A DNA stretch of 39,186 nt from Clostridia bacterium (GTDB lineage Bacteria; Bacillota_A; Clostridia; Christensenellales; Aristaeellaceae): assembly GCA_017464225.1 (NCBI GenBank), contig JAFUDW010000195.1, positions 1 through 39,186 of the forward strand, written 5' to 3'. A program made the translations under genes and the position numbers. How positions within the stretch are numbered: position 1 is the first letter of the stretch; each line of letters starts with the position of its first letter. The notes under the pieces were generated by a model that had not been told where the DNA came from, made no database searches, and was given only the letters and a program-made list of their open reading frames with translations. Shown here piece by piece: positions 16,566-24,759 of this stretch.

Positions 16566-17492
16566 TCACACGAAATTGACATCGCCAAATTTCTTGGCGA
16601 TCTTGTTGACGATCACCAGCAGGACGATATTGATGGCGGTGTTGAACAGGCCCACGGCGGTACCCAGCTCATACCGGGCGCTGACGATGCCCTGCTCGTA
16701 CACGTAAATGGCGATGATATCGCTGGTGGCGCGGTTCAGGTCGGTCTGGAGCAGGTAGGCCTTTTCAAAACCAACGTTCATGATGCCCGAAGCGCTCATG
16801 ATCAGCTGCAGGATGATCATGGGCAGCAGGCAGGGGATATCGATGTGCAGGATGCGCTGGAATACGCTGGCGCCGTCCACCTTGGCAGCCTCGTACAGAG
16901 AAGTATCGATGCTGGACAGGGTGGCCAGATAAATGATGGTACCCCAGCCCGCTTCCTGCCAGATGCCGCTGGCTACGTAGATGGTGCGGAAGGCGCTGGC
17001 TTCGGTGAGGAAGTCGATCTTGGTGCCGGCGATCAGGTTGATCAGGCCGCCCGACGGGCTCAGGAAGATACGCAGCATACCGCAGATAACCATGGTGCTG
17101 ATGAAGTGCGGGGCATAGATCACGGTCTGCACTGTGCGCTTCAGCTTGTTGAACCGCAGCTGGTTCAGCGCTAAGCTCAGGATGATGGGCACCGGGAAAC
17201 CCCACAGCAGGCCAAACAAGCTAAGCTTTACGGTGTTCCACAGCATGCGGTCAAAGTTTGGAGCGCGGAAGAAGCGCTCAAACCATTTCCAGCCCACCCA
17301 AGGGCTGCCGGTAATACCCAGACCTGGATTGTAGTTGCGGAACGCGATCTGGATCCCGTACATGGGGCCGTACTTGTACACGATGGTGATCACCACCGGG
17401 ATCAGCAGCAGCACATAGGGCTGCCAGTTGTCCGCGATGCGCCGGCCCAGCCCTTTGCGGTGGACGCGCTTGTGGGCGGCTGCCGTCTTCAT
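16566..17492 (-). CDS. ABC sugar importer, inner-membrane permease (LplB type)
   Basis: A 308-residue permease that pairs with the LplC-type subunit. Six hydrophobic segments are visible, beginning with YVLLLIPVVITIVYKYGPMYG. The EAA loop is SLYEAAKVDGASVFQRILHIDIPCLLPM. The ATG at 17492 is preferred as GGAGAG lies 6-8 bases upstream; an ATG two codons earlier would touch the ribosome binding site. It is the first gene of the leftward sugar operon and follows a near-consensus promoter with a 20-base palindrome immediately downstream. Confidence 0.93.
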   Translation of the reverse strand: MKTAAAHKRVHRKGLGRRIADNWQPYVLLLIPVVITIVYKYGPMYGIQIAFRNYNPGLGITGSPWVGWKWFERFFRAPNFDRMLWNTVKLSLFGLLWGFPVPIILSLALNQLRFNKLKRTVQTVIYAPHFISTMVICGMLRIFLSPSGGLINLIAGTKIDFLTEASAFRTIYVASGIWQEAGWGTIIYLATLSSIDTSLYEAAKVDGASVFQRILHIDIPCLLPMIILQLIMSASGIMNVGFEKAYLLQTDLNRATSDIIAIYVYEQGIVSARYELGTAVGLFNTAINIVLLVIVNKIAKKFGDVNFV

Positions 17493-17528
17493 AAGCATCT
17501 CTCCTTTTTTCATAATGTAACGATCCTT

Positions 17529-17548
17529 TTCATGAAACGTTTCATGAA
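17529..17548. promoter_or_regulatory. LacI-type operator, perfect 20-base palindrome
   Basis: TTCATGAAACGTTTCATGAA is its own reverse complement with a central CG, as in LacI-family operators. It lies 9 bases downstream of the -10 box of the permease operon, where a bound repressor would block transcription. It consists of two TTCATGAA sites 12 bases apart. Confidence 0.85.
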
Positions 17549-17557
17549 TACATGCAA

Positions 17558-17586
17558 AGAATATCACAGATCAATGCCAATGTCAA
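17558..17586 (-). promoter_or_regulatory. Promoter of the sugar ABC operon
   Basis: On the minus strand a perfect TTGACA (17581-17586) and TATTCT (17558-17563) are 17 bases apart, pointing towards the permease gene. Confidence 0.8.
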
Positions 17587-17662
17587 TACTGAAATCATAG
17601 AAAATGGCAAAAATAAAAACAAAAAATACCCGTTTGAAAGCGCTGAACCGTGAAACACTCCC

Positions 17663-17704
17663 TTGACCTTTTTTCATGAAAATGGTATTATTATTTCATG
17701 AAAT
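17663..17704 (+). promoter_or_regulatory. Promoter of the LacI-fructokinase unit with two operator palindromes
   Basis: TTGACC (17663-17668) and TATTAT (17686-17691) are exactly 17 bases apart. TTTTCATGAAAA (17671-17682) fills the spacer and ATTTCATGAAAT (17693-17704) covers the likely transcription start. Both are perfect palindromes, with centres 22 bases apart (two helical turns). They share TTCATGAA with the operator at 17529-17548, which suggests autoregulation by the LacI protein. Confidence 0.8.
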
Positions 17705-17726
17705 ATATGAGATGAGGTGAACATCC

Positions 17727-18716
17727 TTGCAGACCGGGAAAAACGCTCCCACCATGGCCGACGTGGCCCGACAGGCCGGCGTGGCGCTGGGAACGGTATC
17801 CAAGGTTGTAAACGGCCTGCCGGTGGGAGAAGCGTATAAGGAAAAGGTGGAAAAGGCCATCGAGGAGTTGGGCTATCAGTACAACAGCAGCGGCCGGGCG
17901 CTGCGCACCGACCGAACCAACGTGATCGCCCTGATCATCCCCAACACCATTAATCCCTACTTCGCCATGCTGGTGCATCATATCAATATCGCCCTGGAAA
18001 AGCGCAGCTACCGCATGCTGCTGTGCTTTACCGAATATGATCGGAGCCGGGAAGCGGAGTTTATCCAATTGGCCCGGCAGAACCGGGTGGACGGCATCAT
18101 CGCCCTAACCTATAATCCCGATCTGACCATACCGGAGGACGTGCCCTTTGTGACCATCGACCGCTTCTTTTCAGTCTCGGTGCCCTGCGTGGCGGCCGAT
18201 AACTTTGGCGGCGGCTGGCTGGCGGCCAAAAAGCTTCAGGAGCTGGGCTGCCGCCGCCTGGCCTTCCTGCGCATCGGTTCCACACTGACCAACGAGCCCA
18301 GCAAGCGCAAGGAGGGCTTCGTCAGCGCCTGCGTGGAGCTGGGCATCCCCTTTGAAGTGCTGGCCCTGGACGACGGCATGCCCCTGTCCCGATTCCGGGA
18401 TTTTCTGGTGAGCCATATTCATGAAGGAAAGCTGGACTTTGACGGCATTTTTGCCGGCACCGACACGCTGGCCTGGCAGGTGATCGGCATGCTGAAGGAC
18501 AACGGCATCCGCGTGCCCGAGGACGTGCAGGTGATCGGCTTTGACGGCATCCGCATGTTCGGCGATCTGGAGCCGGTGGTATCCACCATCGTCCAGCCGG
18601 TGCAGGAGATCGCCGAGGCCTGCGTAAGCACCGTATTATCGAAGCATCTTTCCAACGTTCCGTCCCTGATCTGCCTGCCGGTCAAGTACGCTTACGGCGG
18701 CACAACCAAAGCATAA
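17727..18716 (+). CDS. LacI-family transcriptional regulator of the sucrose locus
   Basis: A 329-residue repressor-type protein. The N-terminal helix-turn-helix is ADVARQAGVALGTVSKVVNG, followed by the hinge helix region RALRTDRTNVIALIIPN, and a periplasmic-binding-protein-like sensor domain (VPFVTIDRF, IFAGTDTLAWQV, VIGFDGI). The start is TTG at 17727, with GAGGTGA 6 bases upstream. It is divergent from the ABC operon and followed after 16 bases by a fructokinase gene. The sensor ligand is probably sucrose, fructose or a phosphate ester; this is inferred from the neighbours. Palindromes in the control region are its likely sites. Confidence 0.93.
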   Translation: MQTGKNAPTMADVARQAGVALGTVSKVVNGLPVGEAYKEKVEKAIEELGYQYNSSGRALRTDRTNVIALIIPNTINPYFAMLVHHINIALEKRSYRMLLCFTEYDRSREAEFIQLARQNRVDGIIALTYNPDLTIPEDVPFVTIDRFFSVSVPCVAADNFGGGWLAAKKLQELGCRRLAFLRIGSTLTNEPSKRKEGFVSACVELGIPFEVLALDDGMPLSRFRDFLVSHIHEGKLDFDGIFAGTDTLAWQVIGMLKDNGIRVPEDVQVIGFDGIRMFGDLEPVVSTIVQPVQEIAEACVSTVLSKHLSNVPSLICLPVKYAYGGTTKA

Positions 18717-18732
18717 AAAGGAGAGAGAAACC

Positions 18733-19689
18733 ATGTACGACGTCGTAGCGCTCGGAGAACTGCTGATCGATTTCGCACCCAACGGAGCCAACGGATCCGG
18801 CTATCCCATCCTTTCCGCCAATCCCGGCGGCGCACCGGGCAATTTTCTGGCGGCGGTGAACAAGTACGGCTGCTCCGCCGCCATGATCGGCAAGGTGGGC
18901 GAGGATATGTTCGGCAAACTGCTCATCGGCACGCTGAAGGAAGCCGGTATCGAAACCCGGGGCGTGATCGTTGATCCCGAACGGTTCACCACCCTGGCCT
19001 TCGTATCGCTGGACGCAAGCGGCAACCGGGATTTCAGCTTCTGCCGCAAGCCCGGAGCCGATACCTGCCTGGAGCCGGAGGAGCTGGACGAAAGCCTGTT
19101 TGAGGGCAGCCGCGTGTTCCACTTCGGCACGCTGTCCCTCACCGACGAGCCCGCCGCCGAGGCCACCCGCCGCGGCATTGAGCTGGCCCGGTCCCACGGC
19201 ATGCTGGTGAGCCTGGATCCCAATCTGCGCAAGCCTCTCTGGCGCGATATGGAGGATGCCAAGGCGGCCATGGAGTGGGGCCTCTGCCAGGCCGACATCG
19301 TCAAAATCAGCGATGAGGAGATCGACTTTTTGTGGGGCCTCTCCCCCGAAGCCGGCGCGCAAAAGCTATTGGAGGAATACGGCGTTTCGCTGGTATACGC
19401 CACCCTGGGCCCCAAGGGCTGCCACGTGGCCAACGCAAAGGGCAGCGTCACCGTGAACAGCCCCTCCGGCATCCATGTGGTGGATACTACCGGCGCGGGA
19501 GACATCTTTGGCGGCAGCGCCATGAGCCGGCTGCTCAAGTCCGGCAAGGCCCCCGCCGATCTGACCGTGGAGGAGATGCGCCGCATCGTCGCCTTTGCCT
19601 GTACGGCGGCCAGCCTGTCCACCCAAACCCACGGCGGCATCACCAGCGTGCCCGAGCTGGCCGACGTGGAGCGCAAAATGGCGGAGTAA
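18733..19689 (+). CDS. scrK: PfkB-family sugar kinase, probably fructokinase
   Basis: A 318-residue ribokinase-fold kinase predicted to make fructose-6-phosphate from fructose with ATP. NPGGAPGNFLAAVNKYG at about 30-45 is the first PfkB signature and is typical of fructokinases. DTTGAGDIFGGS at 251-262 is the second signature, with D257 as catalytic base. ATLGPKGC lies near 224. AAGGAGAG precedes the ATG, 16 bases after the LacI gene. Together with the GH32 enzyme, it would feed released fructose into glycolysis. Substrate is inferred from context and signature, since related kinases act on other ketoses. Confidence 0.88.
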   Translation: MYDVVALGELLIDFAPNGANGSGYPILSANPGGAPGNFLAAVNKYGCSAAMIGKVGEDMFGKLLIGTLKEAGIETRGVIVDPERFTTLAFVSLDASGNRDFSFCRKPGADTCLEPEELDESLFEGSRVFHFGTLSLTDEPAAEATRRGIELARSHGMLVSLDPNLRKPLWRDMEDAKAAMEWGLCQADIVKISDEEIDFLWGLSPEAGAQKLLEEYGVSLVYATLGPKGCHVANAKGSVTVNSPSGIHVVDTTGAGDIFGGSAMSRLLKSGKAPADLTVEEMRRIVAFACTAASLSTQTHGGITSVPELADVERKMAE

Positions 19690-19724
19690 CATACCGGCGC
19701 TTCCTGCGGGAGAGCAAACGAAAA

Positions 19725-19765
19725 AACGCGCTTTCTTCCCGGATAATCCCAGAAGAAAGCGCGTT
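19725..19765. terminator. Bidirectional terminator between convergent genes
   Basis: AACGCGCTTTCTTC at 19725-19738 pairs perfectly with GAAGAAAGCGCGTT at 19752-19765. T residues follow on the plus strand and six A residues precede the stem, so it can stop both the fructokinase transcript and the opposing DUF554 transcript. Confidence 0.8.
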
Positions 19766-19777
19766 TCTCATGCTGTT

Positions 19778-20497
19778 TTACAGCCCCGTCGCCGCGCCGA
19801 TCACCGCCAGCACCACGGCGGGCAGCAGGTTAGCCACCCGGATCTTTTTGCCCCAGACCAGATTGAGGCCCACGCAGAAGATCAGGATATTGCCGATCAT
19901 GGACAGATTGGCCAGCGCGGTATCGGTCATAATGGGGGCGATGAGCCGGGCCAGCAGCGTCATGCCGCCCTCCAGCGCCAGCACCGGAATGGCGGAAAAG
20001 GCGCAGCCGCGGCCCATGGCCGAGGTCATGACCAAGATGATGATCAGATCGAGGATGGCTTTGACCGCCAGCGTGGAATAATCGCCGTGCAGCCCGTCCT
20101 GGATGGAGCCCACGATGGCCATGGCCCCGATGCATACCGTCAGCGACGCCGTAACAAAGGCGTGCACAAAGCCCTGATCGCCGGCATTACCCGTTTTGAT
20201 TTTCAGCCATTCGCCAAAGCGCTCAAAGCCGTCCTCCAGGTTGATGATTTCGCCGATCAGCGCGCCCAACGTCAGGCACAATACCACAAACAGCCCGCGG
20301 CCGCTGGAAATCGCGCCGTCCTGAGCGCTCAGCATGCCCTCCATGGCGCCTGAAATTCCCAGGAACATGGTGCTGATGCCGCAGGCGTTCTGCAGCGTGG
20401 CCTGGTGATGTTCCTTGATCAGTTTTCCCCCGATGCGGCCCAGCAGCCCGCCCGCCACGATGGCTCCGGCATTGAGCAGCGTACCCAATCCGATCAT
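19778..20497 (-). CDS. DUF554 family integral membrane protein
   Basis: A 239-residue protein with about six or seven hydrophobic segments, starting MIGLGTLLNAGAIVAGGLLG, which is the characteristic DUF554 (YdfK/YqgA) beginning. CLTLGALIGEIINLEDGFERFG and GLNLVWGKKIRVANLLPAV are further conserved stretches. AGGAGGTGAAAGC precedes the ATG, and the ATGA overlap with the end of the MscS-type channel gene implies coupled translation. The family's biochemical role is not established; a transporter is often assumed. Longer in-frame starts to 20629 lie inside the channel gene and are rejected. Confidence 0.9.
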   Translation of the reverse strand: MIGLGTLLNAGAIVAGGLLGRIGGKLIKEHHQATLQNACGISTMFLGISGAMEGMLSAQDGAISSGRGLFVVLCLTLGALIGEIINLEDGFERFGEWLKIKTGNAGDQGFVHAFVTASLTVCIGAMAIVGSIQDGLHGDYSTLAVKAILDLIIILVMTSAMGRGCAFSAIPVLALEGGMTLLARLIAPIMTDTALANLSMIGNILIFCVGLNLVWGKKIRVANLLPAVVLAVIGAATGL

Positions 20498-21303
20498 GCT
20501 TTCACCTCCTGCTTCACATGCACATCCATCTGCGGATAAGGGATCTCGATGCCCGCCTGATCCAGCGCGCGCTTGCCGCCGTCCAGCAGGTAAAAGTACA
20601 CCGGCCAGTAATCGGCGTTGTTCGTCCATACGCGGATGCTGAAATCCAGACTGCTGTCCGAAAGCTTGTTCAGCACTACCTGGGCCGCGGGCTCGGGCAG
20701 CACGCGGCTTTCGGAGGCCACTAAGGCATTCAGCGTTTTATACACCAGATCCAGGTCGCTGTCATAGCCCACGGAAAAAGTCACGTCCAGGCGGCGGGTG
20801 CCCTCCCGGCTGTAATTGATGATGGCGGTATTGGTCAGCGTGCTGTTGGGCAGATTGATATGGCGATTGTCAAAGGTGATCAGATCGGTATAAAACGCGC
20901 CGATGGTGCGCACCGTGCCTTCGTATTCGCCGATCTTGACAAACTCCCCGGCTTTGATGGGCTTGAGCAGCAGCAGCGTGAACCCGCCCACCAGATTGCC
21001 CAGCGCGCCTTGCATGGCCAGGCTGACGGCAACGCCGGCCGAAGCCACCAGCGTAACGATGGAGGTCATGGGGATACCGATCACGTTGGCCGCCGTCAGG
21101 ACAACGATGATATACAGCACCAATCGGATCAGATTGGTCAAAAAGCCCTTGAGCGTGGGCTCCAGCCTGACATATTTATCGCTGCGTTCCATAAAGCGCA
21201 GTATCCAGCGCACCAGGAACAGGCCCGCTGCCAGCACCAGAAGCCCGCACAGCAGATTGACGCCCTGGGTCTCCAGGAAATTGATCAGCTTTTCCCCGCT
21301 CAT
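20494..21303 (-). CDS. Small-conductance mechanosensitive channel (MscS family)
   Basis: A 269-residue channel predicted to release solutes on osmotic downshock. Three membrane segments lie at about 13-33, 55-75 and 80-110. The third is the glycine/alanine-rich pore helix (ASAGVAVSLAMQGALGNLVGG). The beta domain follows with FVKIGEYEGTVRTIGAFYTDLITFDNRHINLPNS, a strong family match, and the C-terminal alpha/beta domain ends in IEIPYPQMDVHV. Its promoter is at 21336-21363 and its last codons overlap the DUF554 start. Confidence 0.95.
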   Translation of the reverse strand: MSGEKLINFLETQGVNLLCGLLVLAAGLFLVRWILRFMERSDKYVRLEPTLKGFLTNLIRLVLYIIVVLTAANVIGIPMTSIVTLVASAGVAVSLAMQGALGNLVGGFTLLLLKPIKAGEFVKIGEYEGTVRTIGAFYTDLITFDNRHINLPNSTLTNTAIINYSREGTRRLDVTFSVGYDSDLDLVYKTLNALVASESRVLPEPAAQVVLNKLSDSSLDFSIRVWTNNADYWPVYFYLLDGGKRALDQAGIEIPYPQMDVHVKQEVKA

Positions 21304-21335
21304 CCCCGACTCCTCTTTTCTTTGGTTTCCAGTTT

Positions 21336-21363
21336 ATTATACAGGATTGCGTGAAAAATGCAA
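21336..21363 (-). promoter_or_regulatory. Promoter of the MscS-DUF554 unit
   Basis: On the minus strand TTGCAT (21358-21363) and TATAAT (21336-21341) are 16 bases apart, upstream of the channel gene. It overlaps the start region of the opposing thioesterase gene. Confidence 0.65.
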
Positions 21364-21380
21364 TCGGAAAGAGAATCGCC

Positions 21381-21821
21381 ATGGACAAAACAAGCAGCGT
21401 TCAGATCGTCCTTTCTCAGCACTGCAACGGCAACAGCGTGCCGCGCCTGTTCGGCGGCCAGCTCATGGCCTGGATCGATATCGTAGGCGCCGTGGCCGCC
21501 CGCCGGTACGCGCATCGCCAGGTGACCACGGTATGCGTGGATAATCTCAATTTCATCGCGCCCGCCTATCTCAACGATATCCTGGTGCAGGAAGCCGTCG
21601 TTACCTGGTCGGGCCGCACGTCCCTGGAGGTGCGTGTGGAGAGCTTTGTGGAGCAGGCGGACGGCAGCCGGCAGCTTGTCAACCGCGCATACGCCGTCTT
21701 TGTGGCCCTGGACGAAAACGATCAGCCCGCTCCCGTGCCGCTCTTTGTGCCCGAAACAGAGGCTGAACAGGCCGAATATGCCGCCGCCCAGGAGCGCAGG
21801 CGCATCCGGCTGGAACGGTAA
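21381..21821 (+). CDS. Hot-dog fold acyl-CoA thioesterase
   Basis: A protein of about 146 residues of the YciA/BACH group, which hydrolyse acyl-CoA to acid and CoA. RLFGGQLMAWIDIVGAVAARRYAH is the hot-dog helix with the conserved aspartate. VDNLNFIAPAYLNDILVQEAVVTWSGRTSLEVRVE forms the following strands. AYAVFVALDENDQP is the last family motif. The ATG at 21381 is chosen because GGAAAGAG stands before it; an in-frame GTG at 21351 would overlap the opposing channel promoter. The gene stands alone, divergent from the channel gene. Confidence 0.88.
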   Translation: MDKTSSVQIVLSQHCNGNSVPRLFGGQLMAWIDIVGAVAARRYAHRQVTTVCVDNLNFIAPAYLNDILVQEAVVTWSGRTSLEVRVESFVEQADGSRQLVNRAYAVFVALDENDQPAPVPLFVPETEAEQAEYAAAQERRRIRLER

Positions 21822-21865
21822 ATCCGGTATCAGCCCCAATGAAGCGGTATATAAAAGGATGGTAA

Positions 21866-21935
21866 GGAAACGATAAGGGCCTCCGCGTTCGGGGCCTTCC
21901 GGCCCGCTCTACGCTGAAAGCCCCTTATCATTTCC
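21866..21935. terminator. Long branched inverted repeat between convergent genes
   Basis: GGAAACGATAAGGG at 21866-21879 pairs with CCCTTATCATTTCC at 21922-21935 with one mismatch. Inside is a compact stem, GGGCC-TTCC-GGCCC. There is no T-run on either strand. It may stop both converging transcripts or be a small repeat element. Confidence 0.5.
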
Positions 21936-21944
21936 CACCTCTTC

Positions 21945-23621
21945 CTACCGCTCCGCCTCCTCGGCTGTCTTCACCAGGAAGGCAAATTCGCTCCCCTCTC
22001 CGGGCTTACTTTTTACCGTGATATGGCCGTCCAGACGTTTCATGATCTCCTGTGCGATGGCCAGGCCCAGGCCGCTTCCCTTGCGGCTATGGCTGTGATC
22101 GGCCTGGTGAAAGCGATCAAAGGCATGCTCGATGGTAAATTCATCCATCCCGATGCCGGTATCCCGCACGAAAAAGCGCACAAAGCGCGATTCCGCGGCG
22201 GCGCCCAGCGTGACCGTGCCATCCTCCGGGGTGAATTTTACGGCGTTATCCAGCAGGATCGTCAATACCTGCTGCAATCTGTCCTCGTTGGTTTCCACCG
22301 TGGGCAGCGTTTCCGGCGCGTCCAGCACAAGCTTTACGCCCTTCTGCCTGGCCAGCGTCTGGGTACGGTCAAAGAGCTCGTAGAGCGTTTCCAGAGCGTC
22401 CACCCGCTCCAGCGAAAAGGAAGCCGGGCTGGACTGCAGATTGCTGAGCTCCAGCAGATCGTTGACCAGGCGGGACAGCCGCTTCACCTCGCTGAGCAGC
22501 AGCTCATAATACCGCTGCCGCTCCTCCTCCGATACCGCCAGCCCATCCCGCAGGCCCTCGGTGATGCCGCGCATGCTGCTCAGCGGCGTGCGCAGCTCAT
22601 GGGAAATATTGGCCACATAGTCCCGCCGGGTGCGCTCCAGGCGCTCATGCTCGGTCACATCCCGCAGCACAGCCAGACCGCCGTCGCCCGACGCCAGCGG
22701 CCTGAACACCGCCAGCACCGTGCGCTCGCCGATCTGCATCTGCGCGTCCTCCTGGGCCGCGCCTCTGAGGCTGGAAAGCACCTGGGCATACTGCGCCGAG
22801 CCGCGGCCGCCCAGCAGCGCTGAGGCCGCCGTGTTTTCCCGCAGGATATCGCCCTGGGCGTCCACAGCCAACACGCCCTCGTCCAGGCTTTCCAGCACCT
22901 GGGACAGGGTATCGCGCTCGCGGGTCAGCTCCTGCATGGAACGTGACAGGCGGCGGGACATCTGGTTGAAGGCGCGGCCCAGCGGGCGCAGCTCCACCGG
23001 CAGCTTTTCGCTGATTTCGATCTCATCGCCCTGACTGACGCGCCAGGCGGCGTCCACCAGCGTATCCACAGGCGCCATGATGCGCAGCGCCAGCAGCAGC
23101 AGGGCCACCGCCATAAAGGCCAGGCCCAACAGGGCGTACTGCAGCATCAGGCTGCGGAAAATGCCCTCGGCCACGTTGACCTCAGCCAGGGGCTTCACCG
23201 CTACAGCCACCCCGTTTTCTCCGCGGCACAGCGCCAGCAGCCGGTCGCCCTCCTGACGGATCTCGGTTTCCTCCTCCGCCGAAGCCGCCAAGGCGCAAAG
23301 CGCCTGGGCCTGCGCCGCCAAAGGCGCCGAGGCCGCCAGCAAAGCGCCGCCGCCATCGGTCAGCAGCAGGTACACCTCGGCCGGATTGACCGCCGGCGAC
23401 AAAGCGCTTTGCAGCGCCTCCTCCCCCAATCCGCCTTCCACGTATTCCGCCAGCAGGCTCAGCCCTTCCCGAACCCCCTGGACGGCCTCGCGCTCGGCCA
23501 TCCGCTGCACCGTTCTGCGGGCCAGCGCGCCGGAGGAAAAATACATCATGCTGGTAAACAGCAGCACGCAGACCGTCAGCACCGCCATGATGGTGCGGGT
23601 AAACCTGGGCAGCCTACGCAT
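21945..23621 (-). CDS. Sensor histidine kinase (PhoR/WalK-like)
   Basis: A 558-residue two-component kinase. A membrane segment at about 10-30, an extracytoplasmic sensor region to about 155, and a second segment at 160-180 are followed by a HAMP linker (IMAPVDTLVDAAWRVSQGD). A PAS-like region reads LESLDEGVLAVDAQGDILREN. The phosphorylated histidine is H341 in YVANISHELRTPLSSM. The ATP domain has the N-box at LLDNAVKF (N459), DTGIG at 487-491 and GSGLGL at 515-520. The ATG overlaps the response-regulator stop by 8 bases (ATGCGTAG). Architecture and gene order resemble PhoPR/WalRK; the signal is unknown. Confidence 0.95.
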   Translation of the reverse strand: MRRLPRFTRTIMAVLTVCVLLFTSMMYFSSGALARRTVQRMAEREAVQGVREGLSLLAEYVEGGLGEEALQSALSPAVNPAEVYLLLTDGGGALLAASAPLAAQAQALCALAASAEEETEIRQEGDRLLALCRGENGVAVAVKPLAEVNVAEGIFRSLMLQYALLGLAFMAVALLLLALRIMAPVDTLVDAAWRVSQGDEIEISEKLPVELRPLGRAFNQMSRRLSRSMQELTRERDTLSQVLESLDEGVLAVDAQGDILRENTAASALLGGRGSAQYAQVLSSLRGAAQEDAQMQIGERTVLAVFRPLASGDGGLAVLRDVTEHERLERTRRDYVANISHELRTPLSSMRGITEGLRDGLAVSEEERQRYYELLLSEVKRLSRLVNDLLELSNLQSSPASFSLERVDALETLYELFDRTQTLARQKGVKLVLDAPETLPTVETNEDRLQQVLTILLDNAVKFTPEDGTVTLGAAAESRFVRFFVRDTGIGMDEFTIEHAFDRFHQADHSHSRKGSGLGLAIAQEIMKRLDGHITVKSKPGEGSEFAFLVKTAEEAER

Positions 23622-24309
23622 TTTCGGCCTCCAGCTTGTACCCCACGCCGTACACCGAGCGGAGCAGCAGCCCGCTGTTCTCGGGCAGCTTCTTGCGGAT
23701 GCGCTTCACCGAGGTATCCACAACCCGGTCGTCGCCGTCAAAATCAAAGCCCCAGATGGAATCCAGCAGCTGCTCCCGGGTGAACACCTGGCCCGGATGA
23801 GCGGCCATCAGATGCAAAATCTCCACCTCCTTGGGCGACATCACCACCGGTTCGCCCTCCACACGCACCTCATAGCAGGCCAGATTGATCTCGGCGTTGC
23901 CAATGACCAGCCTGCTCTTTTCGGGAGCGGTCTCCAGCATGTTCATGCGCCGGAAAATCACCTGAATACGGCTCACCACCTCCCGGGGGCTGAAAGGCTT
24001 GACGATGTAATCGTCCGCGCCCAGGGCAAAGCCCAGCAGGCGGTCGGCCTCCTCGCCCTTGGCGGTGAGCATGATCACGGGCGTCATGCTGACGGCGCGG
24101 ATATCGGCGCATACCTGGGTGCCGCTGCGGCCCGGCATCATCACGTCCAGGATCACCAGATCGGGCCGCAGGCGCGTAAACGCCTCCATCACATCGCTGC
24201 CCCGGAACACCGAATAGCTGTCGTAGCCGTCTCTCCGCAGGTACATGCGCAGCGACTCATGAATGCCGGGCTCGTCGTCGGCGATCAGTATCAGCTTGTT
24301 GTGCGCCAT
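23614..24309 (-). CDS. OmpR/PhoB-family response regulator
   Basis: A 231-residue transcriptional regulator. The receiver domain has acidic residues D11 and D12, the phosphorylation site D55 in LVILDVMMPG, T82 in MLTAKGEE, and K104 in YIVKPF. The C-terminal winged helix reads LSPKEVEILHLM-like, then DDRVVDTSVKRIRKKL for the recognition helix and SVYGVGYKL for the wing. TGGAGGAAG precedes the ATG. It is cotranscribed with the kinase gene. The gap of 67 bases to the HU gene is mostly a terminator and shows no good promoter. Confidence 0.95.
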   Translation of the reverse strand: MAHNKLILIADDEPGIHESLRMYLRRDGYDSYSVFRGSDVMEAFTRLRPDLVILDVMMPGRSGTQVCADIRAVSMTPVIMLTAKGEEADRLLGFALGADDYIVKPFSPREVVSRIQVIFRRMNMLETAPEKSRLVIGNAEINLACYEVRVEGEPVVMSPKEVEILHLMAAHPGQVFTREQLLDSIWGFDFDGDDRVVDTSVKRIRKKLPENSGLLLRSVYGVGYKLEAENA

Positions 24310-24335
24310 CTGCTTCCTCCATGAACGATATAGAA

Positions 24336-24359
24336 AAAACGCAGCAAACGCTGCGTTTT
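24336..24359 (-). terminator. Terminator of the HU gene
   Basis: AAAACGCAGC pairs perfectly with GCTGCGTTTT around a four-base loop, with further T residues on the minus strand. It lies between the HU stop and the response-regulator start. Confidence 0.85.
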
Positions 24360-24376
24360 ATGCTTCACAAAATGAC

Positions 24377-24652
24377 TCAGGCGTTCACTTCGTCCTTGAG
24401 GGCCTTGCCGGCCTTGAAGGAAACAGCCTTGGAAGCGGCGATCTCGATTTCCTCACCGGTGCGGGGATTGCGGGCGGTACGGGCGGCGCGCTCCTTCACT
24501 TCAAAAGCGCCAAAGCCAACCACGGCAACCTTCTCGCCGGCCTTGAGGGAGTTCTCGATCACGTCAAATACGGCGTTGACGGCCTTATCGGCGTCCTTGC
24601 GGCTCAGTTCGGCTTCCTTGGCGACGGCGTTGATCAGTTCGGTCTTATTCAT
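24377..24652 (-). CDS. hup: HU-family DNA-binding protein
   Basis: A 91-residue nucleoid protein, the usual HU length. It begins [11 protein letters not shown], and the DNA-binding arm [21 protein letters not shown] contains the conserved RNP tip used to kink DNA. It would act as a homodimer in chromosome compaction. AAGGAGG precedes the ATG. It has a strong promoter and its own terminator, as expected for an abundant single-gene product. Confidence 0.97.
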   Translation of the reverse strand: MNKTELINAVAKEAELSRKDADKAVNAVFDVIENSLKAGEKVAVVGFGAFEVKERAARTARNPRTGEEIEIAASKAVSFKAGKALKDEVNA

Positions 24653-24731
24653 TGTGTTTTCCTCCTTATTTTATCAGCGGATCGTTAAATTTCAACACCC
24701 CATTGGGATGATGCTTACACTCTCCTTAGTT

Positions 24732-24759
24732 AGTATAACGAGTTTTTGTCAATTGTCAA
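24732..24759 (-). promoter_or_regulatory. Strong promoter of the HU gene
   Basis: On the minus strand TTGACA (24754-24759) and TATACT (24732-24737) are 16 bases apart. A second TTGACA follows directly. The -35 box lies inside the last codons of the upstream YabN/MazG gene. Confidence 0.75.

Noticed and set aside
17634..17648. Catabolite-repression (cre)-like site TTGAAAGCGCTGAAC near the LacI promoter
   Set aside because: It matches the left part of the consensus but lacks the final CA, so support is too weak to call.
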